Source: Lyngbya sp. CCAP 1446/10 (GTDB lineage: Bacteria; Cyanobacteriota; Cyanobacteriia; Cyanobacteriales; Microcoleaceae). Taken from it: 64,000 bases of DNA. The notes under the pieces were generated by a model that was not told the origin of the DNA, made no database searches, and was given only the letters and a program-made list of their open reading frames with translations. A program made the translations under genes and the position numbers. Below are positions 63,838 to 64,000 of the stretch, one piece after another (the first letter of the stretch is position 1; the number at the start of each line of letters is the position of its first letter). Location of the stretch: positions 35,525 through 99,524 of the forward strand of contig NZ_JAIGNI010000041.1 in assembly GCF_026130175.1 (NCBI RefSeq). The letters run 5' to 3'.

Positions 63838-64000
63838 GCTTCAGTATTCTTTCAGCCCCTCTATCTTCAATCTCTGTAGTTTAGACTAACTAAAGATGAG
63901 AACGGTGGCAAAAGAAGAACTAGAGCCACCGCGCCGGGAGAGAATGAGGGTGAAAAATAAAACCTATCCACTCCCTAAATGAACAGTGAACGATTAAGGA
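63838..64000. other. Upstream flank of the hsdR remnant
   Basis: 163 bp to the window end. It holds a GGTGGC/GCCACC hairpin (63913-63939) that could end a transcript entering from the right on the minus strand; a 27-codon minus-strand frame open to the window edge (stop at about 63918) may be the tail of a gene beyond it. Confidence 0.35.

Noticed and set aside
63680..63889. 69-codon plus-strand frame near the window end
   Set aside because: It is the antisense shadow of the hsdR remnant, whose minus-strand translation matches a known family.

Overview
The window is chromosomal DNA of a cyanobacterium. The evidence is psbO (the photosystem II manganese-stabilising protein), a ferrochelatase with a C-terminal high-light-inducible (Hlip) helix, a pyrF-pyrE fusion in the cyanobacterial order, a SigF-type sigma factor, RTX and Uma2 proteins, giant Ser/Thr-kinase/histidine-kinase hybrids, many HIP1 octamers (GCGATCGC) and abundant short heptamer repeats. 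The repeat-rich intergenic DNA and loose gene spacing suggest a filamentous Oscillatoriales type (Microcoleus/Oscillatoria-like); that placement is an inference. No rRNA or tRNA gene was recognised.

Layout. 1-8.5 kb: two tandem paralogous hybrid kinases, the first cut by the window edge. 8.8-10.3 kb: an RTX protein with a 21-bp minisatellite. 10.4-16.7 kb: ordinary housekeeping genes (psbO, sigF, an aspartate aminotransferase, apt, an oligopeptide-type ABC permease). 16.8-20.3 kb: a decayed patch with a BrnT/BrnA toxin-antitoxin pair whose toxin carries a nonsense codon, then an LRR-DUF6745 gene split by a TnpB element and broken by a frameshift and a stop. 20.3-23.4 kb: MITE-like repeats and an RTX protein with two DUF4394 modules. 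24.1-26.6 kb: an adenosylcobalamin-dependent ribonucleotide reductase (nrdJ) interrupted inside its catalytic NPCGE motif by a 253-nt group I intron. 26.7-28.3 kb: small genes, including a toxin/immunity-like pair bracketed by two related inverted-repeat elements. 28.3-37.7 kb: gdhA, hemH, a methyltransferase, a GDYXXLXY/DUF2157 membrane pair and an Uma2 nuclease. 37.7-40.3 kb: an accessory patch with a solitary CRISPR repeat, a candidate small RNA, a 50-residue exported peptide, a CoiA-like nuclease and three copies of a hairpin element. 40.6-50.3 kb: metabolic genes (DUF547, pyrF-pyrE, leuB, DUF4336, GH31 glucosidase) plus a third, degraded hybrid-kinase remnant. 50.4-54.1 kb: a coupled AAA-ATPase/TOPRIM-like pair that may be a defence module, then an ABC exporter. 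54.8-61.2 kb: gnd, small unknown genes, an Mrr-like nuclease, an epimerase, arfB, an XRE regulator and an RHH-like gene pair. 61.2-64 kb: a second, canonical TnpB element, an IS5-type transposase remnant and an hsdR remnant.

The strongest observations are the group I intron between the active-site Cys and Glu codons of nrdJ; two MITEs with shared terminal inverted repeats and perfect 10-bp target duplications; two TnpB proteins with different RuvC active-site layouts in one window; in-frame palindromic repeats inside the giant kinase; and the layered decay of the LRR-DUF6745 gene.
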